From: JBCCGE01 sp039029455
GTDB lineage: Bacteria; Pseudomonadota; Gammaproteobacteria; Arenicellales; Poriferihabitantaceae
DNA length: 41,434 nucleotides
NCBI GenBank assembly: GCA_039029455.1
Contig: JBCCGE010000023.1
Coordinates: forward strand, 1-41,434
Direction: 5' to 3'
In this document: in pieces, positions 9,425 through 17,651 of the stretch
Numbering within the stretch: position 1 is the stretch's first letter
Layout: every line of letters starts with the position of its first letter
Made by a program: the position numbers and the translations under genes
Notes under the pieces: model-generated
Databases searched by the model: none
What the model saw: the letters and a program-made list of their open reading frames with translations, nothing else
What the model was told of the DNA's origin: nothing

Positions 9425-10510
9425 CTACTGTGTTTTAACGATGAGGCCATCGCGAACAACCGACACACCAGCCGTGATAACTTTATCGCCGGCTTCGATG
9501 CCCTGTCGAACTTCCAGACCGTTCGAGGTTAGTTCCCCTACCTCAACTTGCTGACGCGAAACCTGCCCTTGCCCAGCGGTATCTGTTTCCTTCAGCAGAT
9601 AAACGAACCGACCCTGCTGATCTTCTGATACAGCCGAGGCGGGCACATTCGGATAGGACGCCACGTTTTGAAAAATAAAATCAACTTCGGCCGCAAGGCC
9701 TGAACGCAAACCTTCACTGTCCCGGACCGAGAGCGAGACCGGAAATGTCGTTCCCGATGCGGACACACCGACTTCCACAACCTGAGCATCGAATTCACGA
9801 CCAGCGAGAGAATCGAATCGGACACGACCTTCCATGCCCTGAATAATATTGCCAATCTGGCTCTCGGGAATGGAGATATCGACGTTCAGCGAATCACCAC
9901 AGTTCACGCGGACAATTTCCTGGCCCGCATTTACATTTTCACCCTCGTCGGCACTGGTTGAGGCAACCGAACAACTGTCTTTTGCACTTAAGCGGGTGTA
10001 CGACAAGTTCAATCGAGCGAGTTCAACCGCTCGCGATGACGCACGAACCAGTGCTTCGGCAGACTCGGCGGCCGCACGGCTGTTGTCCAGCTCACTCCTT
10101 GAAGCCACTTGATTTTCATACAAACCCTTGGTTCGCTTGTACACTGCGTCGGCATTGCGCTTTTCAGCCTGAGACCGAGCCAGCTCGGCCTGGGATTGCT
10201 GCAGCTGCAGGTCGTAGGTGGATGTCTCCAGAGTTGCAATCCGCTGTCCGGCCTCGACCGCATCACCAACCGCGACATCAAGACTTGTCATTGTACCGGA
10301 GACCTTGAAACTCAGAGCCGCTTCCTGAGCTGAACTGGACACTCCGGTAAATGATCTGACTCTGCGCTCATTGGTTTCCGGAATTACTGTGAAGCGGACA
10401 GACCGTAACGGCGCTTCTCCGACTTCAACTTCCTCCGTACAACCTGCCAGCAAAACAAAAGGCAACAACAGAACCAGCGAATACTTAGTCAAACTTTCAA
10501 CCTTGCTCAC
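9425..10510 (-). CDS. RND efflux periplasmic adaptor (membrane fusion) lipoprotein
   Basis: 361-residue membrane-fusion protein bridging the RND permease and the outer-membrane channel. The N-terminus is a lipoprotein signal with lipobox LLAGC (Cys24), so it should be lipid-anchored. Residues ~60-95 form the first half of the lipoyl/barrel-sandwich domain (KVSGTMTSLDVAVGDAVEAGQRIATL). The stretch ~95-165 is the Ala/Glu/Arg-rich alpha-hairpin coiled coil. The second lipoyl half is at ~175-200, and beta-barrel and membrane-proximal domains follow to the end. The start is GTG. It sits 10 bases after the TolC-fusion gene and 6 bases before the permease gene, so the three are co-transcribed and co-translated. 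Confidence 0.93.
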   Translation of the reverse strand: MSKVESLTKYSLVLLLPFVLLAGCTEEVEVGEAPLRSVRFTVIPETNERRVRSFTGVSSSAQEAALSFKVSGTMTSLDVAVGDAVEAGQRIATLETSTYDLQLQQSQAELARSQAEKRNADAVYKRTKGLYENQVASRSELDNSRAAAESAEALVRASSRAVELARLNLSYTRLSAKDSCSVASTSADEGENVNAGQEIVRVNCGDSLNVDISIPESQIGNIIQGMEGRVRFDSLAGREFDAQVVEVGVSASGTTFPVSLSVRDSEGLRSGLAAEVDFIFQNVASYPNVPASAVSEDQQGRFVYLLKETDTAGQGQVSRQQVEVGELTSNGLEVRQGIEAGDKVITAGVSVVRDGLIVKTQ

Positions 10511-10520
10511 AATATCAACC

Positions 10521-12878
10521 TCACTCAGCTGTCACACGCGACAGAATTTTTTCGGCCAGCGCATCGAGCTCATCGCTGTCGAGAAAGAAATCAAATTCCG
10601 CAGTACTGCGCTGCAGATTCATCAAATCAATCAGAAAATCATACACAGCGTTGGTCGCATTCTGATCCGCATCCAATGATGCGTCCCGAGCATCAAGAAA
10701 CTCGATAATTGACGCACTGCCCTTGCTGTAACTGTCCTGAACAAGTTCAAGATTTTTTTCCGCAGAGGTGGCTGCAATCTCCGCCAGTTCCATGGACGGA
10801 AAGCTTGATTGCACAGCGTGAAGATTGGCCCGGACCGATTGCTCGATTGCCTGGTCCTGCCGTCGTTTCCGAATTTGCAACTGCTGCAGATTATAGGATT
10901 CCTGCGCTACTCTCGAACGCCGTTGTCCGCCCTGGTAAATCGGCAACGTAAGATTCAATGCCACCTGCCAGTCGGTCTCCCCTTCCTGAGAAATTTGCAG
11001 ATTGTCCGATTCATCAATAACATTGCTGACCTGCCCGGAAACGCTGACCTCCGGTCGCCAGAAACTACGCTCGTTCGACAGCAGTTGCCGCTCCGATGCA
11101 GCAATCTGGGCAGCGATACCTTTGATTTCAGGGGAATTGGAAATACCACTGTGAACAAACAGCGTTCCCATTCGATCAAACGCGCGCTGATTGTCAATCA
11201 CATTTCGCAGCCTCTCTCGACTCACCAGTAAACTGGGGTCATCAAGTGAGGTCGGCGATGTACTAAACCTCTCATTGATCGGCCTGTTCAGCAATACATT
11301 CAGCGCATCCATTGCCTGTTCGAGTTGTGCCTGTGCTGACAACAGCGACTGCCGAGACGTCGCCACATCACTTTCCCATCGATAGACATCCGAAAGATTC
11401 GAAGTCCCTAACTGAACACGGTCTTTCGCAAGATCGAGATTCGTTCTGGATAGACTCAGTCCTCGTCGTCGAATATTGACCAGAGTCTGCGACTTCAGAA
11501 TATTCAGAAAACCCACTGTCGCATTCTGAACCACGTCAAGCTCCAGGCTGCGGTGTTCTTCCTGTCGCGCCCTCTGACTGAGAGACTGTATTTTTATCGC
11601 TGCAATAGCAGGCTCAGAATACAGTAATTTACTCCCCGAAATTGCCGCCGTCGTTGTCCGATCTGCTGCCTGTCCGGCGACCACCGCCGCATTGCCATTG
11701 TCGAGCTGTACGATTCCCAGCGAGGTATTGAATTGTGGCTTTAGTGCGGCGCGCGCCTGAGTCTCAAGTTCCGCTGTTGACTGAAGCTGAACTCGACTGG
11801 CCACTACGTCCAGATTGGTCTGCAGTGATTCTCGCGCCACATCGGCAAGCGCCCAGTTACGGGCGAAATTTGCCGAATCCTCATTCAACAGCTGGGCATT
11901 ACTCAAAACATCAAACCGGGGCGAGATATCGAGTGCTCTCGCCGTCGCCATATTTATTGTCAGCTGCCGTTTGTGTCGAAACGATACGGGCTGTACACCT
12001 GCTTTCTCACCCAGCAAGACTGCCTGGATGTTGAGGGCATTGCGACGCGCCAGTCTCTGCCAGTCTGAATCCGGCGCTGTTGCCGCCAGCATCCCCATCT
12101 CAACCGGTGTTGTGCCAATAAGACTGTAGCTCGGCAGCTTTTCCTCTATGAGTTCAGCGATCAGGCGTTCGCGTCCCGCCTCATCGAGACGCGGTAAAGC
12201 CGCAATCATCACCGCCTGAACATCATCCGGCACTTTTGCAACCAGTGATTCGTCCGGACGTTCACTGAGTACATATTCCAGCTCAATACCAAGACCGTTG
12301 GCCCATTCAATTCCACTGGCGGCCAATTCCGGAACCGATTCGTAGATTGTTTTGTCGACGATCAGTGCCAGTTTTTCGAACGCCACGATGTCGCGAAAAG
12401 TGGCGACATCATCTTCGAAGCGGATTTCCTCGGTCAGATAGTTCAGATTGTCGACACCACTGGCATTTCCATCCCGGGGTAAATTGACGAGATTTGAGTC
12501 CAGAACCAAAGGTGCAAACGTGGGTTTGCGCAGGTTTTCACTGCGAGCTGCAACCAGACTGGAAACAAAGCCGAGCGCCAGAACCAGATCTGTATCCGGA
12601 TCGTTTTGCATGCGATCGAGCTGCCTTGAGATTTCGTCGATTGACCAGGCTCCGTCGATCACTCCACCGGGCGCTATGTCGAGATCGAACTCGCCCTGCG
12701 TCAGTGCCTGTATTTCTCCCTGAAATAAATTCAAAAGAGTTGGAAAAATTGGCGCGGGACCATCCGCAAGCACGCCGATTCGAACCGGCTTCGCGGCCAG
12801 CGTAGCCGGAGCAACCGTCATCAGCATGACAATGGGTATCAGAATCAGAATGCGAAAAGAACGCAAGAATTGTGGCAT
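10521..12878 (-). CDS. Substrate-binding-protein-like domain fused to TolC-family outer-membrane efflux protein
   Basis: 785-residue fusion and first gene of the efflux operon. Signal peptide at ~1-29 (cleavage after PATLAA). Residues ~30-310 resemble a periplasmic binding protein of the ABC_sub_bind type: KPVRIGVLADGPAPIFP, then DTDLVLALGFVSSLVA, KLALIVDKT, and VQAVMIAALPRLDEAGRERLI. Residues ~345-780 form a TolC/OEP channel with two repeats: ARNWALADVARESLQTNLDV..., LSLSRTNLDLAKDRVQLGTSN, and GGQRRSRVAQESYNLQQLQI. The ATG at 12878 is chosen because AGGTGA lies 7 nt upstream (12886-12891) and a clean signal peptide follows; an in-frame upstream extension to 13001 is not needed. The sensor-like domain may monitor periplasmic ligand for the pump; that role is inference. 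Confidence 0.9.
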   Translation of the reverse strand: MPQFLRSFRILILIPIVMLMTVAPATLAAKPVRIGVLADGPAPIFPTLLNLFQGEIQALTQGEFDLDIAPGGVIDGAWSIDEISRQLDRMQNDPDTDLVLALGFVSSLVAARSENLRKPTFAPLVLDSNLVNLPRDGNASGVDNLNYLTEEIRFEDDVATFRDIVAFEKLALIVDKTIYESVPELAASGIEWANGLGIELEYVLSERPDESLVAKVPDDVQAVMIAALPRLDEAGRERLIAELIEEKLPSYSLIGTTPVEMGMLAATAPDSDWQRLARRNALNIQAVLLGEKAGVQPVSFRHKRQLTINMATARALDISPRFDVLSNAQLLNEDSANFARNWALADVARESLQTNLDVVASRVQLQSTAELETQARAALKPQFNTSLGIVQLDNGNAAVVAGQAADRTTTAAISGSKLLYSEPAIAAIKIQSLSQRARQEEHRSLELDVVQNATVGFLNILKSQTLVNIRRRGLSLSRTNLDLAKDRVQLGTSNLSDVYRWESDVATSRQSLLSAQAQLEQAMDALNVLLNRPINERFSTSPTSLDDPSLLVSRERLRNVIDNQRAFDRMGTLFVHSGISNSPEIKGIAAQIAASERQLLSNERSFWRPEVSVSGQVSNVIDESDNLQISQEGETDWQVALNLTLPIYQGGQRRSRVAQESYNLQQLQIRKRRQDQAIEQSVRANLHAVQSSFPSMELAEIAATSAEKNLELVQDSYSKGSASIIEFLDARDASLDADQNATNAVYDFLIDLMNLQRSTAEFDFFLDSDELDALAEKILSRVTAE

Positions 12879-13022
12879 GGGGTAATCACCTGTTATTCCC
12901 TTCATAGTCAACTTACATGATTCCCACACGGTTAGCCAACCCAAAATATGAAATTTCCTTCGGATCATGCAGAACGGATATGTATGTATCCGTCTGGGCA
13001 AATATACGATCCGGATTTCGGT

Positions 13023-14360
13023 TTACAAGATGCCCTTGCTCTGCAGCTCGCGAAGCTCGCCCATCAAAGCATTGTCGTCATAGCGCTGCAGCGACATCGA
13101 TTCCGCAAAATCCGGCAAAATCTGCTCGGATGCGAGTCGAGCCGCCAATTCTCCAGCAGCACATGCCGCCATACTCCCAAATCCTGACATTGCCCCCGCG
13201 ATAATGAAATCATTTACATGTGTTCTCGACACCAGCGGCCAGTTTTCATCCGTCATCGTGTAATAGCCGCCGTAGTGCGAAAACTCTCGCGGGAAGTTGC
13301 CGTAGTACCGTTTCAATCCGGTGTGAAGACGAGCCGCACCTCTTAGCACCACCTCAGGGAAAAAGTCGTCAAGCGCAGCCACCGTTAATGCGGTTGTTCG
13401 CGTCTGATTGAACGCCCAACCCAGTTTGATCCAGGTACCATCCGGACCGCCATCCGGCCTGCAGTGAATGGACCCCGGCATACTGTGGGCGAGAAACGCC
13501 AGCTCCGGATCGCTTGCAATGGATTCTCTCTCGTCATCAGACCAGTCCAGTTTCTGGGAATCCAGATCGATAGTGAACGGCATGTCTCTGGAAATTACCC
13601 GATGACGGTCACTGAATGCGATTTTCTGTTGCAAGACGTTAAATACAGGAAGTTCCACGCCAACCATTTCACTCAGGACCCTCAAAGCCGGTCCTGCGGC
13701 GTTAACAATACGACGCGCCTTCACTACACCGTCGGCATCGCGCGTACTGCTGTGCAGTGAAAACACATCGGCGTTGTCGATGTGCACGACTTCAAATCGA
13801 CGCACCTCACCGCCCTGACTCCTGAACGAATCCAGCATGAAAGTACCAAGGTTTCCGGTAGACAGTCGTCCTCCACGACGAATGTGAACGGCGTGACTGA
13901 CGTCGTTCGCAAGATAGGGGAAACGCGCGTTCAGCGCGGACCGTGAAGAATAAATATCGGCACCATTACCCCTGCTTTCGTTGAATCCGGTTTCTGGTTG
14001 CAACGAATCAAAAACCTTAATCTCGTTTGGCTCAAAGGTTGATTCCAGTCCGTGAAGTAGATGTGGTGTTAGCTCGGCGCGAGATACGAGTAAATAACCG
14101 TTACGCGTATCAACAATTTCGAGATTTGATTTATTTTCAATCTCGTCGACCAGATCGAGAGAGCGATCAATAAACTGCTTCATGCAGCGGTGTGGCCACC
14201 AGTTCCGATAGTTTTCACCGGAGGCCGCTGATGTTCCGGAAAGCGGATGATGCGGATCCAGCAGGACGACACTCATCTGCGGCGCAAATTGTTTTAGATA
14301 GTATGCAACAGCGACCCCGACACTCCCCGCACCGACGACAGCTGTATCAAATACCTTCAC
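13023..14360 (-). CDS. DAO-family FAD-dependent oxidoreductase
   Basis: 445-residue flavoprotein of the D-amino-acid oxidase/sarcosine oxidase/dimethylglycine-type fold. The N-terminal FAD-binding dinucleotide motif is VVGAGSVGVAVAYYL with the acidic end of beta2 in VVLLDPH, followed by the SGTSAASGENYRNWWP region that contacts FAD. A mid-protein ARRIVNAAGP is the GD/ATG-type motif, and the C-terminal FIIAGAMSGFGSMAACAAGELAA closes the FAD site. Expected reaction is oxidation of an amine or N-methyl amino acid; the substrate is not evident. It lies directly downstream of the aap transporter genes on the same strand, separated by 191 bases holding a palindrome array. That placement suggests it acts on an imported amino-acid-like compound, or is separately regulated by the array. 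Confidence 0.88.
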   Translation of the reverse strand: MKVFDTAVVGAGSVGVAVAYYLKQFAPQMSVVLLDPHHPLSGTSAASGENYRNWWPHRCMKQFIDRSLDLVDEIENKSNLEIVDTRNGYLLVSRAELTPHLLHGLESTFEPNEIKVFDSLQPETGFNESRGNGADIYSSRSALNARFPYLANDVSHAVHIRRGGRLSTGNLGTFMLDSFRSQGGEVRRFEVVHIDNADVFSLHSSTRDADGVVKARRIVNAAGPALRVLSEMVGVELPVFNVLQQKIAFSDRHRVISRDMPFTIDLDSQKLDWSDDERESIASDPELAFLAHSMPGSIHCRPDGGPDGTWIKLGWAFNQTRTTALTVAALDDFFPEVVLRGAARLHTGLKRYYGNFPREFSHYGGYYTMTDENWPLVSRTHVNDFIIAGAMSGFGSMAACAAGELAARLASEQILPDFAESMSLQRYDDNALMGELRELQSKGIL

Positions 14361-14401
14361 ACTATTGGTTCCAAATTTTTCTCAGTGACAACTATACCGA
14401 A

Positions 14402-14575
14402 TCAAGTGCTTGTACTGAGTACCTTAAAAATACTAATGATCTCAGTGCTGGTGCTGAGCTCTAACAAATAGAATGGTCTCAGTGCTCGTACTGAGTACCT
14501 TGAGTAAAGTGATCTCAGTGCTCGTGCTGAGCTCTAACAAATAGAATGGTCTCAGTGCTTAAGAATCTGACTGAG
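14402..14575. repeat. Array of five imperfect 18-bp palindromes at ~37-bp period
   Basis: Palindromes related to CTCAGTGCTCGTACTGAG begin at 14402, 14441, 14478, 14514 and 14551, so spacing is 39, 37, 36 and 37. The central ones are 14441-14458, 14478-14495 and 14514-14531. The first is degenerate on its left side and the last has a longer centre (14551-14575). Two kinds of linker alternate: TACCTT...GAT, and CTCTAACAAATAGAATGGT, the latter identical at 14459-14477 and 14532-14550. The larger unit is therefore a ~74-bp tandem duplication (14405-14480, 14481-14553). Arms extend into the linkers, giving hairpins of about 8-9 bp with one flaw. The array spans from the last codons of the ATPase gene to just upstream of the FAD oxidoreductase start. 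It could be an operator array or structured mRNA; no function is known to me. Confidence 0.9.
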
Positions 14576-15310
14576 AAAGAGCTGGGTGCGTTCGTTCTCC
14601 GGATGATTGAAAAACGTCTCCGGATCGTTTTCCTCGACGATTTCACCCTGATCCATAAAGATCACTCTATCCGCCACCTGACGGGCAAAGCCCATTTCAT
14701 GGGTTACACAAACCATCGTCATGCCTTCCTCCGCCAATGACACCATGACGTCCAACACCTCGGATATCATTTCCGGATCGAGTGCCGAGGTGGGCTCATC
14801 GAACAACATGATCCGAGGGCTCATACACAGCGAACGCGCAATCGCGACTCGCTGTTGCTGACCACCTGAAAGCTCACCGGGGTATTTGCCGGCTTGTTCG
14901 GGTATGCGTACTTTTTCCAGAAACCCCATCGCAACTTCCTCTGACTCCTTGCGGGATTTTTTTCGCACCAGCATCTGCGCCAGCGTGCAGTTTTCCATGA
15001 CGGTCATGTGCGGGAATAGATTGAACTGCTGGAAGACCATTCCAACTTCTCGACGAATCTCGTCGATATTCGCTACATCGTCATTGAGCTCAGTGCCCAA
15101 AACTCGAATCAGTCCGTTTTGGTGGTCCTCGAGTTTGCAGATGCAACGAATCAGCGTTGACTTTCCGGATCCCGACGGTCCACAAATTACAATCTTCTCG
15201 CCATCGCTGACTTCGAGATCAATATTCTTCAGCACATGAAAATCGTCGAACCATTTGTTGACCGACGACATTACAACCGCAGCAGCGCTTTCCGACTTCT
15301 GATCAACCAT
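14552..15310 (-). CDS. aapP: Polar amino acid ABC transporter ATP-binding protein (AapP/GlnQ-like)
   Basis: 252-residue ATPase of an amino-acid importer. Walker A is GPSGSGKST (residues ~44-52). The Q-loop is in GMVFQQFNLFPHMTV, typical of GlnQ/AapP. The ABC signature is LSGGQQQRVAIARSL, Walker B is IMLFDEPTSALD, and the switch His is in VCVTHEMGFA. Its start overlaps the end of the second permease gene by 8 bases. Its last two codons and stop lie inside the final copy of a downstream palindrome array. Fourth gene of aapJQMP order. The family imports L-amino acids broadly, but specificity here is not proven. Confidence 0.93.
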   Translation of the reverse strand: MVDQKSESAAAVVMSSVNKWFDDFHVLKNIDLEVSDGEKIVICGPSGSGKSTLIRCICKLEDHQNGLIRVLGTELNDDVANIDEIRREVGMVFQQFNLFPHMTVMENCTLAQMLVRKKSRKESEEVAMGFLEKVRIPEQAGKYPGELSGGQQQRVAIARSLCMSPRIMLFDEPTSALDPEMISEVLDVMVSLAEEGMTMVCVTHEMGFARQVADRVIFMDQGEIVEENDPETFFNHPENERTQLFLSQILKH

Positions 15311-16382
15311 GTCCGACCCTCAATCGCTTCTCCAGATAGGCGCCGTATCTGGACAGTGAAAAAACAAAAATAAAATAGATCATGCCTACAAACACGTAGA
15401 CCTCAATGTAATAAACCGTCCATTGCCCGGTGCCATATGCGGCAGCTGCGGACGCCAGAATCTCGAAAAAACCTACAATCGTTACAATAGACGTTTCTTT
15501 GAACGTGATTACAAACTGGTTGACGATTGCGGGCAGCGAATTCCGAAATGCCTGGGGCAGCTGTATCCGGGAAATTCGCTGCCAGTAGTTCAGTCCCAGC
15601 GTCAGACCGGCCTCGTCCTGACCCGGCGGAATGGCCTGTAGTCCCGCGCGGAGATTTTCAGCCTGATAACAGGCAAAAAATATGGCAAAACCAACGATCA
15701 CCCGGTACAGCTTGTCACCGTTTAACCAGTCAGGCAGCACAAAAGGCGTGATTACCGCTGCAGTAAACAGTATGGTCAACAAAGGCAGCGAGCGGAAAAA
15801 ATCGATGAACACACCCACCAGTCGGGCAATCACCGGCAACTTGGAGCGTCGTCCGAGTGCGAGCAAAATAGACAGCGGCATGCCGATAATAGATACCGCC
15901 GCAAAAATGAAAATGGTTAGAGCAAGACCACCCCAGCGTTCAGGAGTGACCACTGACAACCCAAAAACCCCGCCGTGCATTAGCAGGTAGAACACCCCAA
16001 AGCCTCCCAGCCAAAGCAAACTCAGTTTGAGACCGCTCCAGAACCAGGGAAAGCAGGACGCCACAATAGTCAGCACCATTATCAGGCATGCCAGCGTAGA
16101 TCGCCAATGCTCTTCGTATGGAAACAGTCCGAAAAAGATTATTCGGTAGCGCGCATCAATGACCGACCAGCAGGCTCCGGATGCGCCCTTACACAGTGGC
16201 TCGTCTTCTGCTGACCAGATACTGGATAAAAACACCCAGTCCACCGCATTCACCAGCAGGTAAACCAAAAGAACGCCGCAGACTACTGAAATAATGCTGT
16301 CTGACACTGAACCAAACAACCGTTGCCGTATTGTTTCCAGAGTCCCCGGAGTTTGAGGCCGTGAGTTACCGCCAGTATTCAC
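15303..16382 (-). CDS. aapM: Amino acid ABC transporter permease (AapM-like)
   Basis: 359-residue inner-membrane permease of the HisM/AapM type, longer than simple GlnP-type permeases (~220) as is usual for Aap proteins. N-terminal helices (IISVVCGVLLVYLLVNAVDWVFL) precede a His/Glu/Gln/Arg/opine-family core from residue ~150 (RWGGLALTIFIFAAVSIIGMPLSILLALGRRS). The ATPase-contacting EAA loop QAENLRAGLQAIPPGQDEAGLTLGL follows, then QRISRIQLPQAFRNSLPAIVNQF. The start is a GTG overlapping the aapQ stop (GTGA), and its end overlaps the ATPase start, so translation is coupled across the operon. Confidence 0.92.
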   Translation of the reverse strand: MNTGGNSRPQTPGTLETIRQRLFGSVSDSIISVVCGVLLVYLLVNAVDWVFLSSIWSAEDEPLCKGASGACWSVIDARYRIIFFGLFPYEEHWRSTLACLIMVLTIVASCFPWFWSGLKLSLLWLGGFGVFYLLMHGGVFGLSVVTPERWGGLALTIFIFAAVSIIGMPLSILLALGRRSKLPVIARLVGVFIDFFRSLPLLTILFTAAVITPFVLPDWLNGDKLYRVIVGFAIFFACYQAENLRAGLQAIPPGQDEAGLTLGLNYWQRISRIQLPQAFRNSLPAIVNQFVITFKETSIVTIVGFFEILASAAAAYGTGQWTVYYIEVYVFVGMIYFIFVFSLSRYGAYLEKRLRVGHG

Positions 16383-17539
16383 CCGGTCACCTCATAGCCC
16401 TTGATTGCGATCCGCTTGTTGATTGTGTTCATCACAAACGCAATAGTCAGATTAATCGCCAGAAATCCAACCATCAGAATCGCCAGCAATTCAAGGGTCT
16501 GACCACCCTGATTGATTGATGTCGATACGATCATGAAAAAGTCTGAAAACCCCACCGCGATTCCGATGGTTGTGGCTTTCATCAGCTGCACGTACTGGTT
16601 GGTCATTGACGGCAGGATTGCCCGAATAGCCAGCGGCAATCGGACATACCAGAAGTTTTGGAACCCATTGAGTCCGTTGACGAACCCCGCCTCGATCTGG
16701 CCTTTCGGCACAGACATCAGACCGGCCCGCATCACCTCACCAATATAGGCGCCGCCATACAAAGCAATGGCAATAACCAGTGCGGACAATTCCGGCGGCA
16801 TCCGCATACCGCCACGAAAGTTCAGACCCTTCAAAGCCGGCACGTTAAGAACAGGTGTGTCCGGGATGCGCGCAAAGTATCCGATCACGAACAGCAGGAT
16901 CGGCAACATTATCCATCCCGCCTTTTTGATCCGGTGGTACTTCGACGACCCATCGAGTCGGCGCTTTAACCACGGCAAAAAAATCAACCACGCAATGATC
17001 AGCAGCAGCATCGCAATACCCGCTACCAGCTCGATATTAAACACCGGGAAATACAGCCCACGACCGGTTAAGAAAATGCTGTCACCGAAAGCCAGTGCCT
17101 GACGCGGACGAGGCAGATTGGAAAGCACCGCGTACCAGAAAATGCCCTGGAGAATTAATGGAATATTGCGAAAAATCTCAACGTAGACCGTTCCCAGAAG
17201 TGACAACAGATAGTTGGATGATGTTCGGATCAATCCGATAATGACGCCGAGAATAGTGGCGAAGAAGATACCGAGAAAACCAAGTAACAAGGTATTGAGA
17301 ATGCCGATCCACAGCGTCTTGGCGTAGGTGTCACTGATGCTGTAGGGCAACACCGAAAATGAAAAGTCCCATCCGGTTGATCGCTCAAGAAATCCGAACC
17401 CGGTGGTCAGTCCCTGAGTCTCAAGCGTAGCCCGTGTATTGATGATCATGGCAATAATCACGGCGGCCACAACCGACACCGAGATCGCCTGAAATACAAT
17501 CTCTCGTGTCTTGCGATTTCTGAGCGCTTTCATCGCCAA
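16379..17539 (-). CDS. aapQ: Amino acid ABC transporter permease (AapQ-like)
   Basis: 386-residue permease, partner of AapM. N-terminal helix is at ~15-32. The core begins at ~70 (TLWIGILNTLLLGFLGIFFATILGVIIGLIRTSSNYLL), with VYVEIFRNIPLILQ typical of the family. A large inserted region of ~120 residues with extra helices is characteristic of AapQ/BztB proteins. The EAA loop is YIGEVMRAGLMSVPKGQIEAGFVNGL followed by VRLPLAIRAILPSMTNQYVQLMKATTI. It is 112 bases after aapJ; that gap holds hairpins including a terminator-like one. Together with AapM it should form the membrane channel of the importer. Confidence 0.92.
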   Translation of the reverse strand: MAMKALRNRKTREIVFQAISVSVVAAVIIAMIINTRATLETQGLTTGFGFLERSTGWDFSFSVLPYSISDTYAKTLWIGILNTLLLGFLGIFFATILGVIIGLIRTSSNYLLSLLGTVYVEIFRNIPLILQGIFWYAVLSNLPRPRQALAFGDSIFLTGRGLYFPVFNIELVAGIAMLLLIIAWLIFLPWLKRRLDGSSKYHRIKKAGWIMLPILLFVIGYFARIPDTPVLNVPALKGLNFRGGMRMPPELSALVIAIALYGGAYIGEVMRAGLMSVPKGQIEAGFVNGLNGFQNFWYVRLPLAIRAILPSMTNQYVQLMKATTIGIAVGFSDFFMIVSTSINQGGQTLELLAILMVGFLAINLTIAFVMNTINKRIAIKGYEVTG

Positions 17540-17556
17540 TACACTAACGCAAACAC

Positions 17557-17600
17557 AAAAAAATTACCCGGTCAATCGCAGACAACGATCGCCGGGTAAT
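17557..17600 (-). terminator. Terminator-like attenuator between aapJ and aapQ
   Basis: Read on the minus strand, a 9-bp perfect stem ATTACCCGG / CCGGGTAAT (17600-17592 and 17571-17563) with a 20-base loop is followed immediately by a run of seven T (17563-17557). It lies after the aapJ stop and just before the aapQ start. It probably stops part of the transcripts so that the binding protein is made in excess. Confidence 0.65.
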
Positions 17601-17634
17601 GTCGGACAGCTCCGACTCCGCAGATTGCGGAGCT
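17601..17634 (-). repeat. Two further hairpins in the aapJ-aapQ gap
   Basis: GTCGGA/TCCGAC (17601-17606, 17611-17616) and CTCCGCA/TGCGGAG (17616-17622, 17626-17632) are short perfect inverted repeats right after the aapJ stop. An alternative pairing AGCTCCG/CGGAGCT (17608-17614, 17628-17634) competes with them. Such 3' structures commonly protect SBP mRNA; that role is inferred. Confidence 0.6.
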
Positions 17635-17651
17635 GCGCGATTTCGCAATTC

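Noticed and set aside
14402..14575. Possible CRISPR array
   Set aside because: Repeat units are only 18 bp, linkers of 18-21 bp repeat rather than being unique, units are imperfect palindromes, and no cas gene is present.
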